Positions 34,943 to 43,728 of a stretch of 55,575 nucleotides of DNA are shown here, one piece after another. The notes under the pieces are model-generated. The model worked only from the letters and a program-made list of their open reading frames with translations, did no database searches and had not been told where the DNA came from. Within the stretch, counting starts at the first letter, position 1. The number at the start of each line of letters is the position of its first letter. The translations under genes and the position numbers were made by a program. This DNA comes from an uncultured Thermomicrobia bacterium (GTDB lineage Bacteria; Chloroflexota; Chloroflexia; Thermomicrobiales; JALYUS01): positions 1 through 55,575 of the forward strand of contig CALBSO010000003.1 of the NCBI GenBank assembly GCA_937968015.1. Reading direction: 5' to 3'.

Positions 34943-35278
34943 ATGCCGCGCCAGCAGACCCATTCACATTCCCCGGCACGCGGGGTCCACACGGATCATC
35001 GGTCGCAAGACGCGGTGTCGGGCGACCGTGCCACACTGCAAGAAGCGGCGGATGCGCTCAACGTGGACGAAGCGAATGTCGTCGCGCTCTTCGCCGAGGC
35101 CGGCATCTCGCTCCTGCGCGATGGCAATACGATCTATGTAGCGCGGGAAGCGCTGCACACCTTCGCGGAGCGGCGACGGGCCGAGCGTCGCGAACAGCTG
35201 CGCGAGCTGACGCGGGCGAGTATCGAGGCGGGACTCGACGACGTGGATTACTCATCGTTCTACCGCGATCCTTCCTGA
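34943..35278 (+). CDS. Antitoxin-like HTH protein
   Basis: The protein has 111 residues. A Pro/His-rich start is followed by an excisionase-like helix-turn-helix (TLQEAADALNVDEANVVALF, then ISLLRDGNTIYVAREALHTF) and a charged C-terminal tail (ASIEAGLDDVDYSSFYRDP) suited to wrap a partner. Its stop is three bases before the GTG start of a PIN-domain protein. That order is typical of toxin-antitoxin pairs. GAGGAGGA precedes the ATG. Confidence 0.75.
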   Translation: MPRQQTHSHSPARGVHTDHRSQDAVSGDRATLQEAADALNVDEANVVALFAEAGISLLRDGNTIYVAREALHTFAERRRAERREQLRELTRASIEAGLDDVDYSSFYRDPS

Positions 35279-35281
35279 ACT

Positions 35282-35866
35282 GTGCCCGCACCACCCGTCC
35301 TCCTCGATGCGAATGTGCTCGTCCCCCTCTCCACGCGCGACCTCTTCCTCGACGCCGATATCGCCAATCTTGTCCGTGTGCGATGGACGGACGCGATCCT
35401 CGCCGAGGTGCAACGCAACGTGATGCGGTTCACGAGCGCGGCGACGGCCACGAGCCTCATCGCCGAAATGAACCGCATTTTTCCCGATGCCCGTGTCACC
35501 GCGTATGAGGGGTTCACCGCGCAGATGACGAACGACCCGAAAGATCGTCACGTTGCCGCTGCGGCCGCGTCAATCGGGGCGGACATCCTCACCTTCAACC
35601 TACGCCACTTCCCTGCTGCCACCCTCGCGCCCTTCGGCGTCCGTGCCTTCCACCCTGACGAATTCCTCGCGGGGCTGGCAGACACCGCGATCGGGACGTT
35701 CGCCGAGATCCTGCGCGACAGCGCCGCCCGCCGACGGAACCCGCCCGTCCCGCTCTCCGCGCTCGTCGCCCGCCTCGCGACGCCGCTGCCGCAGTTCGCT
35801 GCGCAGATGCGGGCGCATTACCGTGCCACGGATGAACCGGGTTTCATCGGTAAGGAGGTGCCATAG
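35282..35866 (+). CDS. PIN-domain toxin (VapC-like)
   Basis: The protein has 194 residues. PIN acidic residues are visible in VLLDANVLVPLSTRDLFLDA near the start and in NDPKDRHVAAAAASIGADIL, with ILTFNLRHFP closing the fold. A C-terminal helical extension of about 60 residues is longer than in classic VapC. PIN toxins cut RNA; here toxin use is inferred from the linked upstream antitoxin-like gene. The start codon is GTG at 35282. Confidence 0.82.
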   Translation: MPAPPVLLDANVLVPLSTRDLFLDADIANLVRVRWTDAILAEVQRNVMRFTSAATATSLIAEMNRIFPDARVTAYEGFTAQMTNDPKDRHVAAAAASIGADILTFNLRHFPAATLAPFGVRAFHPDEFLAGLADTAIGTFAEILRDSAARRRNPPVPLSALVARLATPLPQFAAQMRAHYRATDEPGFIGKEVP

Positions 35867-35889
35867 GTGTCCGGACAATCAACGGTCGC

Positions 35890-36153
35890 TCACGGTCGAT
35901 CGGCACCTGATGGCCGGGCATCGTCTCGTACCACGATCGCCACCTGATAGCGCGCTCCCACGGGCGGTGGCTGGACGAAGGAGATCGCCACCTCGTGCGC
36001 ACTCGGCCAGCCGAATCGCATTGCGCCACTGACGTCTCGGTTCGCGGCGTCTCGCAGAGAGACTGTGGGCTTGCGATCAGGCAGGCCGTGCGGGATGGTC
36101 CACGTCCGTGTCGCGCCGTCGCCGCGAATTTCGGTGCTATACCGTCTCGCCAT
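35890..36153 (-). CDS. Small beta-rich protein at the end of the mutasome operon
   Basis: The protein has 87 residues. The sequence (TRTWTIPHGLPDRKPTVSLR, then EVAISFVQPPPVGARYQVAI) is a repeated beta-strand pattern like small beta-sandwich domains in phage tail appendages (HGLPDR, PPVGARYQVAI). The ATG at 36153 has GGGAGGA upstream and lies 25 bases after the DnaE2 stop, so it is probably on the same mRNA. I cannot assign a role in DNA repair. Confidence 0.55.
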   Translation of the reverse strand: MARRYSTEIRGDGATRTWTIPHGLPDRKPTVSLRDAANRDVSGAMRFGWPSAHEVAISFVQPPPVGARYQVAIVVRDDARPSGADRP

Positions 36154-36178
36154 CGTCTCCTCCCTCGGTGCCAGCCGC

Positions 36179-39100
36179 TCATGCGAACTGCTTCGACAGC
36201 AGCGCGCCGGCTTCCTTGTCCGCTCCAAATGTACGCACCCGCCGTGCCCGCAGATGCGTCACCCCATCCACCCGCTCCACCGTCCCCTCGATGGCGAGCA
36301 AGGAGGAGAGGCGCAGCGCCTGTCGCTCCCGCTGATAGATATCCGGCATGATGACGATATTCACCACGCCGGTCTCGTCCTCGATCGTGATGAACATCAC
36401 CCCTTTGGCCGTGCCGGGCCGTTGCCGGATCGCGACCACCCCGCCAACTTTCGCGGTCGCCTCGTGCGGGATCGCATCGAGGCTTCTCGCGTTCACGACT
36501 CCCCATTCTTCCATCAGGGATCGGTAGAAGGTCATCAGGTGCCGCCCGCCCGGCGCGCAGCCGATGAGCGCGTAGTCCAGCCGCACCTCCTCTTCATCGG
36601 TGAAGGGCGCCAGCGCCGGGGCGTCAGGAAGCGTATCGGGCAACAGGTCCTCGCGACCATCCACGACCCCAACAGCCCAGATCGCTTCTCGACGCGCGAA
36701 GCCGAGCGACGCAAATGCCCCGATCGCCGCGAGGTTGGTCAGCACGTCCCGACTGAGCGGTAACCGCCGCAGCACGTCGTGCAGGTCGGCATACGGCCCA
36801 CGCCGGGACTCCGCCTCGACTCGCTGCTTCTCCTTCGTGCCGACGCCAGCGATGATGCGCAGCCCCAGCCGCACCGCCCACGTTCCTTCTTCCGTTCGCT
36901 CCATCCGGTGATCGTAGCCGCTCCGCTGGATATCCGGCGGCAGCACGACGACCTCGTGCCGCTCACTGTCGGAGATGAGCATCGCAGGCGAGTAGAAGCC
37001 CATGGGCTGACTGTTCAGGAGTGCGCACAAAAACTGCGCGGGGTAATAGCGCTTCAGATACCCCGACACCGCGATCAAGAGGGCAAACGCGATTGCATGC
37101 GATTCGGGAAAGCCGTACAAGGCAAACCCCTGAATCATCGTCCAGACCGTCTCGATCACCGCGTCCTCGTAGCCGCGCTCCCGTCCTCCATTGACGAACC
37201 GCTCCTTGAGATTGCCCATCGCCACCGTTGAGCGCTTTGAGCCCATCGCCCGGCGTAGGAGATCCGCCTCCCCCGCCGTGAATCCCGCAATCACCATCGC
37301 GCAGCGCATCCCCTGTTCCTGGTAGAGGACCGTCCCGTACGAGCGTTTCAGGATCGGTGCGAGGTCCGGGTGCGGGTAGGTCACCTCTTCTTTGCCTTGC
37401 CTACGCCGAATCAGCGGATGGACCGCATCGCCCTGGATCGGGCCGGGGCGGATCAGGGCAGTCTCGATTACGAGGTCATAGAGCGTGCGCGGCTGGGTGC
37501 GCGGCAAGGTGGCCTGCTGCGCCCGGCTCTCGATCTGGAAGACCCCCACCGTGTCACCCATGCAGAACATGTCGTAGACCGCCGGATCCTCGAGCGGCAC
37601 GCTATCCAGCGTCAGCGCCGTCCCCGCTGTCTCCGTGACGAGGTCGAAACACTTCCGAATGCAGGTGAGCATCCCCAGCCCGAGCACATCCGTCTTGACG
37701 TAGCCGAGGGCCTCGATATCGTCCTTATCCCAGATCGTCACCGTCCTGTCCTTCATGCGTGCTTTCTCCAGGGGGATGCACTCGGCGAGCGGGCGGGCGG
37801 TGGCGACGAATCCGCCATTATGGATCGAGGCATGCCGGGGCACGTCCTCCATCGCCGCGACGAGCGTCGCGAGCCACGCCACCGTCCCCGCAGTGACGCC
37901 GAGTTCCTGGGCGATTCCCGCCGCCATCCCGTCGCCCCGGTGATGGCCGATGCGCTTTGTCAGTTGGATCACCCGCTGATGCGGGAGGCCGAGCGCCTTG
38001 CCCGCGTCGATCAGCGCGCTCGCTCCCCGGTAGGCGTTGACGTTGCAGACCATGCCCGACCGGTCCCGACCCCACTTCTCGTAGAGGTACTGGATGACCT
38101 CTTCGCGCCGCTCGTGCTCGATATCGAGGTCCACGTCCGGCGGGCTGGCGCGTTCCTCCGAGAGGAACCGCTCGAAGAGGAGGTTGTAGCGCAGTGGATC
38201 GACATTGGTGATGCCCAGGACGTACGCCACGACGCTGTTGGCGGCGCTCCCCCTGCCTTGCATGAGGATCCCCCGCTCTCGACAGAAGCGGGCAATATCC
38301 CAGACGAACAGGAAGTACTCGGCGTAGTTGAGCCGGTGGATGAGGTCGAGCTCACGCGTCAGTTGCGCCATCGCTGTCGGGGACATCGGGCGATACTTCT
38401 CCGCAGCACCCGCGTGGCAGAGCTTGAAGAGATAGGAGAAGGCGTTCTCGGCGGCGGGGACGGGGAACGGGGGTGGCTGGAAGGCGACCTCGGAGAGCGC
38501 GAAGCGGCACTCCTCAGCGATTGCCTGGGTGTTGCGGATTGCCTGGGGGCACCACGCAAAGAGCGCAGCCATCTCGTCGGCGGGTTTCAGATACGCCTCC
38601 CGGTTCGGCGCGAGGAGTGTCTCCGCTTCATTGAGCGTCGTGTGCTCGCGCACGCAGGTGAGCGTGTCCATGAGTGGCCGATCAGCAGGTGTCGCCATCC
38701 GTACTGCGTTCGTGGCAACGACGTGTGTGCCCACCTCCTTCGCCCACATCGCGACGTGGGCATTGCGTCTTGCGTCATATGCCGTGCGATGGTCAGTGAG
38801 TGTCAAATAGACCTGTTTCTCGCCGTAGATGGCCCGGTGACTATCGAGTGCCTGGCGAGCGCCCGCATCATCGCCGGCCAGGAGCCGGGTTGCGACCTGT
38901 CCTTGTGGGAGGAGCAGTGCCGTCAGTCCACCGGCAAACTCGCCGAGTAGGCCCGCGTCGAGGCGAGGTCTCCCCTTTCCCCCGGCGAAGTTCGCTGCGG
39001 TGCAGAGGCGGCAGAGATTGGTCCAGCCGGCCGCGTCGCGGACGAGCAAAACGAGCGCATCCCCGGTCGTCGTGGCGACCTCGACGCCGTGAATCGGCCG

Positions 39101-39283
39101 GATACCGGCGGCGATGCAGGCCCGCTCGAAGCGCGGTGCGCCGTAGGGATTATGGAGATCGGCGAGGGCGAGCGTTTCCATGCCGTGGCTGGCCGCAGCG
39201 GCAACGAGCGCTTCCGGGCTACTCGCCGCGTGCAGGTAGGCACAAGAGGAAGCGACCTGGAGATGCACGAATGCGTCGGCCAT
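36179..39283 (-). CDS. dnaE2: DnaE2-type error-prone DNA polymerase III alpha subunit
   Basis: The protein has 1,034 residues, the normal DnaE2 length. The N-terminal PHP domain (FVHLQVASSCAYLHAASSPE, GVEVATTTGD) lacks several metal ligands of replicative DnaE. The palm carries PPDVDLDIEH (Asp383 and Asp385) and GYVKTDVLGLG with the third acid. A fingers/HhH region and a C-terminal OB fold (GGVVAIRQRPGTAKGVMFIT) follow. DnaE2 copies past DNA lesions with low fidelity. The ATG at 39283 overlaps the ImuB stop (TGATG). Confidence 0.94.
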   Translation of the reverse strand: MADAFVHLQVASSCAYLHAASSPEALVAAAASHGMETLALADLHNPYGAPRFERACIAAGIRPIHGVEVATTTGDALVLLVRDAAGWTNLCRLCTAANFAGGKGRPRLDAGLLGEFAGGLTALLLPQGQVATRLLAGDDAGARQALDSHRAIYGEKQVYLTLTDHRTAYDARRNAHVAMWAKEVGTHVVATNAVRMATPADRPLMDTLTCVREHTTLNEAETLLAPNREAYLKPADEMAALFAWCPQAIRNTQAIAEECRFALSEVAFQPPPFPVPAAENAFSYLFKLCHAGAAEKYRPMSPTAMAQLTRELDLIHRLNYAEYFLFVWDIARFCRERGILMQGRGSAANSVVAYVLGITNVDPLRYNLLFERFLSEERASPPDVDLDIEHERREEVIQYLYEKWGRDRSGMVCNVNAYRGASALIDAGKALGLPHQRVIQLTKRIGHHRGDGMAAGIAQELGVTAGTVAWLATLVAAMEDVPRHASIHNGGFVATARPLAECIPLEKARMKDRTVTIWDKDDIEALGYVKTDVLGLGMLTCIRKCFDLVTETAGTALTLDSVPLEDPAVYDMFCMGDTVGVFQIESRAQQATLPRTQPRTLYDLVIETALIRPGPIQGDAVHPLIRRRQGKEEVTYPHPDLAPILKRSYGTVLYQEQGMRCAMVIAGFTAGEADLLRRAMGSKRSTVAMGNLKERFVNGGRERGYEDAVIETVWTMIQGFALYGFPESHAIAFALLIAVSGYLKRYYPAQFLCALLNSQPMGFYSPAMLISDSERHEVVVLPPDIQRSGYDHRMERTEEGTWAVRLGLRIIAGVGTKEKQRVEAESRRGPYADLHDVLRRLPLSRDVLTNLAAIGAFASLGFARREAIWAVGVVDGREDLLPDTLPDAPALAPFTDEEEVRLDYALIGCAPGGRHLMTFYRSLMEEWGVVNARSLDAIPHEATAKVGGVVAIRQRPGTAKGVMFITIEDETGVVNIVIMPDIYQRERQALRLSSLLAIEGTVERVDGVTHLRARRVRTFGADKEAGALLSKQFA

Positions 39284-40803
39284 CAATCCACCACCCCGAC
39301 ACGGGTCCACTGCCCGCTGAGGCGATCCTCGACGATGAGATGGAGCGTCTGGTCGGTCGTGAGCAGGAACCAGTAGGCGCGGTCGAAGCGGCGCTCCTCC
39401 CACCAGCGCCCTTCGATGTGATAGGGGCCGAGCGCCGTCAGGACATCGCGGTGGACACCGCCGCACGCGAGCGCGGTCAGTTGCTCCCCGACCCAGCCGA
39501 CGATGGCCGGTTCGGGCGGGCGGCACAGGATCATCCCGGGGAGCGAGGGGAGGGACGGTGCGTCCACGATCGGGAGCGATGCCGGCGGCGTGCCGATACG
39601 CTCCGGGGTATAGGGGCGCGACTGCCAGCGTTCCTCGATGAGATGGCTTTCCACCGGCACGTCCTCGACGACCCCCATCGGCCCGAGGAGCGCGTGCAGC
39701 CGGGTCAGGAGGTGGCCGACCGCTTCCCGCTGCCGGACGATTCCCGCCCCGAAGAGCGGCAGTTGCGCGCCCCCGTCGGGTGCGCAGTCGAGGAGGGTGA
39801 CACCGATCTCCGTCACGCGCGGCGGCAGCGCGCCGTCGCGCTCCTCCCCCGAAAATTGGTCGCCGAGCGTCAGCCGCAGGGCATCCAGTTCCGCAGGGCC
39901 GGGGACGCAGGCGCTGCTCCAACGCTGCTCGATCACGACCGGCTCACGCGCCTCGATGCCGAGCGTGAGGCGCAGCCCGGCGGCGACCAGCCCCTCGCGA
40001 CGGAGAATGGCGGCGTGGTTATCCAAGAGCGCCTTGATCACGAACAGCACCGGCGTCAGGTCGTCCACCGGCGGCTCGAAAGGATAGGAGAGCGTTTCCT
40101 GCCGCTCCCGGACCCGAGGGACGAGCGGCCGGGTGTCCGTGCCGATGGCGAGCGAGAAAGCGGCCATGCCGATACCTCCATAGCGTTCTTGTACGTGCGA
40201 GAGCCGCAGGCCCGCGAAGCCGGCCACCGTGCGGATACCGAGCAGGGCGAGATCGGCGACCGCGTATCTGGGGAGCGGCAGGACGGCGACCGGCAGCGGC
40301 GCGAGGAAGGTCGCGCCGTGGTCGCGGGGGATGAGGATGAGTTCCTGGGCCGTCTTCTGTGCGGCGATGCTGGCGACGAACGGCCCATCGGCGACGGCGG
40401 CGCGGGCGGTGAGGCCGAGGAGCGTGGTCAGGGCGTGGAGGGTGCGGCGCACGAGCACCCGCTCGCTGCGACCCGCGCCGGTCAGGTCCACGAGCGCCAA
40501 TCCCAACCCGGCATCCTCCACCACCGGGCCGAGGCCGTCCAGCTGGTCGAGCACCACGTCCCAGAGCGCCTGCGTGCGGCGCGGATCATCGGGCACGAGG
40601 AGGAGGTCGGGTGCGTGCGTCGCCGCTTCCGCCACCTTCATGCCGACCGCGATCCCCGCCTCCACCGCGCGCCGGTTGCGGGCGAGGACGAGCGTCCCGT
40701 TGGTGATGGCGACCGGCCGCTGCCGCATCTGGGGATCATCCCGCCCGACGGCTTGCAGCGGCATCCCCGGCAGCCAGAGTGCCGCGACCCGTCGCGTCCG
40801 CAT
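39283..40803 (-). CDS. imuB: ImuB-type inactive Y-family polymerase
   Basis: The protein has 506 residues. The N-terminus reads VAALWLPGMPLQAV where active Y-family polymerases have their first catalytic Asp, and the second acidic motif is lost (VVEDAGLGLALVDLTG), as in ImuB. A clamp-binding motif QLPLF is at residues 347-351. The C-terminal region (YHIEGRWWEERRFDRAYWFL) is typical of ImuB. ImuB is the hub that ties DnaE2 to the sliding clamp. The start overlaps the ImuA coding end by about 68 bases. Confidence 0.9.
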   Translation of the reverse strand: MRTRRVAALWLPGMPLQAVGRDDPQMRQRPVAITNGTLVLARNRRAVEAGIAVGMKVAEAATHAPDLLLVPDDPRRTQALWDVVLDQLDGLGPVVEDAGLGLALVDLTGAGRSERVLVRRTLHALTTLLGLTARAAVADGPFVASIAAQKTAQELILIPRDHGATFLAPLPVAVLPLPRYAVADLALLGIRTVAGFAGLRLSHVQERYGGIGMAAFSLAIGTDTRPLVPRVRERQETLSYPFEPPVDDLTPVLFVIKALLDNHAAILRREGLVAAGLRLTLGIEAREPVVIEQRWSSACVPGPAELDALRLTLGDQFSGEERDGALPPRVTEIGVTLLDCAPDGGAQLPLFGAGIVRQREAVGHLLTRLHALLGPMGVVEDVPVESHLIEERWQSRPYTPERIGTPPASLPIVDAPSLPSLPGMILCRPPEPAIVGWVGEQLTALACGGVHRDVLTALGPYHIEGRWWEERRFDRAYWFLLTTDQTLHLIVEDRLSGQWTRVGVVD

Positions 40804-41527
40804 CGCCGCTCACCTCCCTTCGCGCCACACGGAGGAGCGACGGCAGGGGCGCTGGATAGTGAAAGGTGAGAGGCATCGTGGCAGAGCGGTGGCGCCGGTG
40901 ATCCGTGACGGCGACACTGACGGTCTTGCCGACGCATTCGGGACGACCCCGCTCCCCCTGTTCCCAGCGCTCGTGCCGGGCGATGAGGGTGGCGCCGGTG
41001 ATGCCAGGCGCGGCGAGCGGTATGCCCGCGACAACGAGGAGGAGGGCGCTCCCGCTCGCGCGCACGTCGGGGCGCAGCCGGTCGAGCAGGTGGGCAGGCG
41101 GCAGCAGGCCCGTGTCCCAGACGATCAGGGGGCACGCGCTCTCGCGCAACGCGAAGGCCAGTGCCCGCCGCAGCTTTTGGAGATCATGGACCCCGACGCG
41201 CAGGAGATGCGGCAGGTGGACACCGAGGGCGGCGGCCCCCGGCGGATAAAAACGGTTGTGGGGATCGAAGAGCAGGACGGGGTGTATCCGGGTGACCGTG
41301 GCGAGGAGACCGTGCAGGAGCGTCGTGACGCCCGCACCCTCGGTACCGGCAAGGAGATGGATGTGGCGGAGTGGCAGGCCGCCGAGGAACGCGTCGAGTG
41401 GCGGCAAACCGGTCGGGAGCATATCGGCGTGCGGCGCGAGGTCCGAGGCACGGCGGATCGCGAGCGACGGCGGGAATGCAGCGAGGGGGGAGGCTCGTTG
41501 CTGATTGGGTCCGTGCGCCACGTTCAT
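40736..41527 (-). CDS. imuA: ImuA-like RecA-fold protein
   Basis: The protein has about 263 residues of RecA-like fold: LPTGLPPLDAFLGGLPLRHI, then AGTEGAGVTTLLHGLLATVT, then PVLLFDPHNRFYPPGAAALG and ESACPLIVWDTGLLPPAHL. The Walker A lysine is missing (GAGVTT for GxGKT), so ATP binding may be impaired. Position before ImuB and DnaE2 supports ImuA. The ATG at 41527 has GGAGG five bases upstream. An SOS-box promoter lies 54-82 bases upstream. Confidence 0.82.
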   Translation of the reverse strand: MNVAHGPNQQRASPLAAFPPSLAIRRASDLAPHADMLPTGLPPLDAFLGGLPLRHIHLLAGTEGAGVTTLLHGLLATVTRIHPVLLFDPHNRFYPPGAAALGVHLPHLLRVGVHDLQKLRRALAFALRESACPLIVWDTGLLPPAHLLDRLRPDVRASGSALLLVVAGIPLAAPGITGATLIARHERWEQGERGRPECVGKTVSVAVTDHRRHRSATMPLTFHYPAPLPSLLRVARREVSGDADATGRGTLAAGDAAASRRAG

Positions 41528-41580
41528 CACCGCCTCCGTTCGCGCGCTCTTTCCTCCTCTCTCATGCCAAACACGATCAG

Positions 41581-41609
41581 ATGTAGCACATATGTTCTGA
41601 TATTGTCAA
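41581..41609 (-). promoter_or_regulatory. Promoter with LexA (SOS) box before the mutasome operon
   Basis: On the minus strand TTGACA (41609-41604), a 17-base spacer and CTACAT (41586-41581) form a promoter. Inside the spacer, 41585-41598 matches 11 of 14 bases of the Gram-positive LexA box CGAACATATGTTCG, including an unbroken GAACATATGT. LexA bound there would block the promoter, so the mutasome should be induced by DNA damage. Confidence 0.72.
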
Positions 41610-41680
41610 GAATGGCCGCGCTGTTAGTTGGATCGGGAGGGGGTATCGTCCGCGTTCCTGCCCCGATCAGCTCTGCGGCT

Positions 41681-42289
41681 TCACCGCGCCTTCCCGTATG
41701 CGGCAGTGCCAACAACGGGCGTGTAGCCGAGGGAGGCAAGGAACGCCCGATAGGTCATCGTCTCGAACAGGGGATCGTCGAAGGGGGTGACGAGCCGCAT
41801 CGTCGCCGGGAAGCGGGTCGTGAGATAATCCTCTACCGCTAGCCAGAGCCGCCGCATGTTCGCGTCCTTCGCCAGCGGCATATCGCGGAGATTATCTTCT
41901 AGGAAACATTCCCAGATGACGAGCGTCCCGTCCGCCGGGTAGAACCACGCCTGCGCCTTACCGATGGGCTGCTGCCGTCCACCCCGCTCCTCCGCCGCGA
42001 CGACTGCGCCGATCGCGCCGTCCGGCTGCGGGCCGGGGGCGAGGTCGACCGTGAGCCGGATATCCGGCACAACTAGGTAGGGTTGCAGGTGGACATACGT
42101 GCGAGTGCCGGTGGGCGCGGCGACGGGCACGATCTCCCGGTCGAGCGCGTCGAGGCGGTACGTCTCCTCGCTCCGATGCATCCGCGCCCGCACAATGCGC
42201 GGCTCGCCATGGGTGTACCGGAACCTCCCTTCGAACAACCCGACATCCTCCGTCCAGTAGGGATCGCGTTCGCGCTGTTGCGCACGCAT
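41681..42289 (-). CDS. Hypothetical protein, GNAT-like at the C-terminus
   Basis: The protein has 202 residues. The N-terminal half is beta-rich (LFEGRFRYTHGEPRIVRARM). The C-terminal half (VIWECFLEDNLRDMPLAKDA, then FETMTYRAFLASLGYTPVVG) has the feel of an acyltransferase (GNAT) end, but no acetyl-CoA pyrophosphate loop is visible. The ATG at 42289 has GGAGGAAC before it. It heads toward the imuA promoter and belongs to a set of small minus-strand plasmid genes. Confidence 0.6.
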   Translation of the reverse strand: MRAQQRERDPYWTEDVGLFEGRFRYTHGEPRIVRARMHRSEETYRLDALDREIVPVAAPTGTRTYVHLQPYLVVPDIRLTVDLAPGPQPDGAIGAVVAAEERGGRQQPIGKAQAWFYPADGTLVIWECFLEDNLRDMPLAKDANMRRLWLAVEDYLTTRFPATMRLVTPFDDPLFETMTYRAFLASLGYTPVVGTAAYGKAR

Positions 42290-42314
42290 CGGTGTTCCTC
42301 CTCGATGGGTCGTG

Positions 42315-42536
42315 TTACGGCGGCCCAGCATCCGCGCCGACCTGCACCTCGATAATGTCGCGTATCGTGGCGTCGGGGTGAGCGGCGATCCGCTCCCCGC
42401 GCCACCGCGCGACGATCTCCGCCGCCCGCCGTAGCGCCGCCTCCATATCCGCCGCCTCGTAGATCGCGAGGCGGGTGTACGTCGTGCCGTCAGCAAGCAG
42501 CAGTTCCCCGACCAACGCATAGGATCGCATAGCCAT
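42315..42536 (-). CDS. Hypothetical small protein
   Basis: The protein has 73 residues: a beta hairpin (YALVGELLLADGTTYTRLAI) followed by a helix (DMEAALRRAAEIVARWRGER). Composition and length are protein-like. I do not recognise it. It lies between two other small genes on the same strand. Confidence 0.6.
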   Translation of the reverse strand: MAMRSYALVGELLLADGTTYTRLAIYEAADMEAALRRAAEIVARWRGERIAAHPDATIRDIIEVQVGADAGPP

Positions 42537-42551
42537 CTTCGTCTCCGCCGC

Positions 42552-42839
42552 TCAGTCCGGTAGACAACGGAAGCCAAGCGGCGCGCGGTCGTCGGGTTCG
42601 AGGTAGCGGACATGCACCGCCAGCACCCCTGCCAGCGTCGCCTCCGGTCGCTGTCCGCGCAGCCAGAGTGACGCCGGCTGCTCGTCCGGCGGTGCGAATA
42701 GGGTGGCGAGCAGATTGTGCGCCGTCGCCATTGCCGCCACACTCCCCTCCGCCGCAAACTCGCACGCCACCCGCCCGAACATGAGGTGCCCGTCGTTGCC
42801 ATCCCACTCGCCCATCACCATCATCGCGTACATCGCCAT
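42552..42839 (-). CDS. Hypothetical small protein
   Basis: The protein has 95 residues. It starts MAMYAMMVMGEWDGNDGHLM and has a helix ACEFAAEGSVAAMATAHNLL. I chose ATG 42839 because GAGGAGG lies seven bases upstream; the frame is open to 42902. Function unknown. Confidence 0.6.
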   Translation of the reverse strand: MAMYAMMVMGEWDGNDGHLMFGRVACEFAAEGSVAAMATAHNLLATLFAPPDEQPASLWLRGQRPEATLAGVLAVHVRYLEPDDRAPLGFRCLPD

Positions 42840-42914
42840 CGGAACCGCCTCCTCTCGGGTATACCTCGCGCGGGGCGGGAATCCCGCCCCACGTCCATCC
42901 ATCCGTTTCGCTGC

Positions 42915-43703
42915 TCATCCCTCCCCTTCTTCGATGGCGACGATCAGCCGGTGCGCGACCGCGTGGATCGCCGCGAGATTGCGCCGCACCACCGCCATAT
43001 CGCGCGCCCAGTGCGCCACGTAGCCGAAACTGTAGCCGCTCGTGTCCAGTCCGAAATGGGAGAGCACCGTATACGCCGCCCCCTCCGCCACCGTCTCCGC
43101 ATCCTCCCATCGCACCCCGCCGCAGTGGTCGGCGGCGAAGTGCGCCGCCTCATGGACGAGCGTCTTTAGTGCCCGCAGACCCGTGAGGTCTTGATGAATG
43201 GCGATCTCGCGGGCACGGGGCAGGTAGTAGCCGTTCGCCCGGCCCGTCTCCTTCCGCACGAGCGTCACCCCCTGCCCGTGCAGCCACTGTGTCAGTTCCT
43301 CTCGCACGATCTCTGCGACCGTCGCATCGCCGGTGAGTGCGCCGTGGATGGGCGGCATGGCGAGCGGTTCCCCCTCGGTCTGGGCAACATCCCAGACGTG
43401 CCCCACGCCCCAGCCGGTGACGATCTGCACGTCTTGCCCGCTCTCCTCCTCTTGGGCAATACGGGCACGATAGGGAACGACAATGCGAATACCCCGCTCC
43501 CCTTTCCGTACCTGTCGCCCCAGCGTCTGCCAGGCGCGATACCCGGCGACGCGCGTGGCGTCGCGATTCTGAGCATGGATCAGGGCGACGTTCTTCGGGC
43601 TGTACATGTGAAAACGGGCGAGCGCGGTGAGGTAGCGGGCGAATGCATCGCTGTCGAGGATGGCGGCGATGCCCCGTTCGAGGGTTGCGAGTACCGCCTG
43701 CAT
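42915..43703 (-). CDS. ardC: ArdC-like antirestriction protein
   Basis: The protein has about 262 residues. The N-terminal ArdC domain shows FARYLTALARFHMYSPKNVALI, then VAGYRAWQTLGRQVRKGERG and IRIVVPY. A metalloprotease-like domain follows with HEAAH (residues 184-188) and a downstream Glu in EDAETVAEGAA. ArdC binds single-stranded DNA and protects incoming plasmid DNA from host restriction after conjugation. I chose ATG 43703, just after the previous gene's stop; ATG 43793 with GAGGAG is an option but would overlap that gene by 65 bases. Confidence 0.88.
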   Translation of the reverse strand: MQAVLATLERGIAAILDSDAFARYLTALARFHMYSPKNVALIHAQNRDATRVAGYRAWQTLGRQVRKGERGIRIVVPYRARIAQEEESGQDVQIVTGWGVGHVWDVAQTEGEPLAMPPIHGALTGDATVAEIVREELTQWLHGQGVTLVRKETGRANGYYLPRAREIAIHQDLTGLRALKTLVHEAAHFAADHCGGVRWEDAETVAEGAAYTVLSHFGLDTSGYSFGYVAHWARDMAVVRRNLAAIHAVAHRLIVAIEEGEG

Positions 43704-43728
43704 CTTGCCGTCTTGCCCCTCCGTACCG

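Noticed and set aside
38800..40869. Plus-strand frame of 689 codons opposite the mutasome genes
   Set aside because: Very Arg-rich and wholly opposite well-supported DnaE2 and ImuB sequence.
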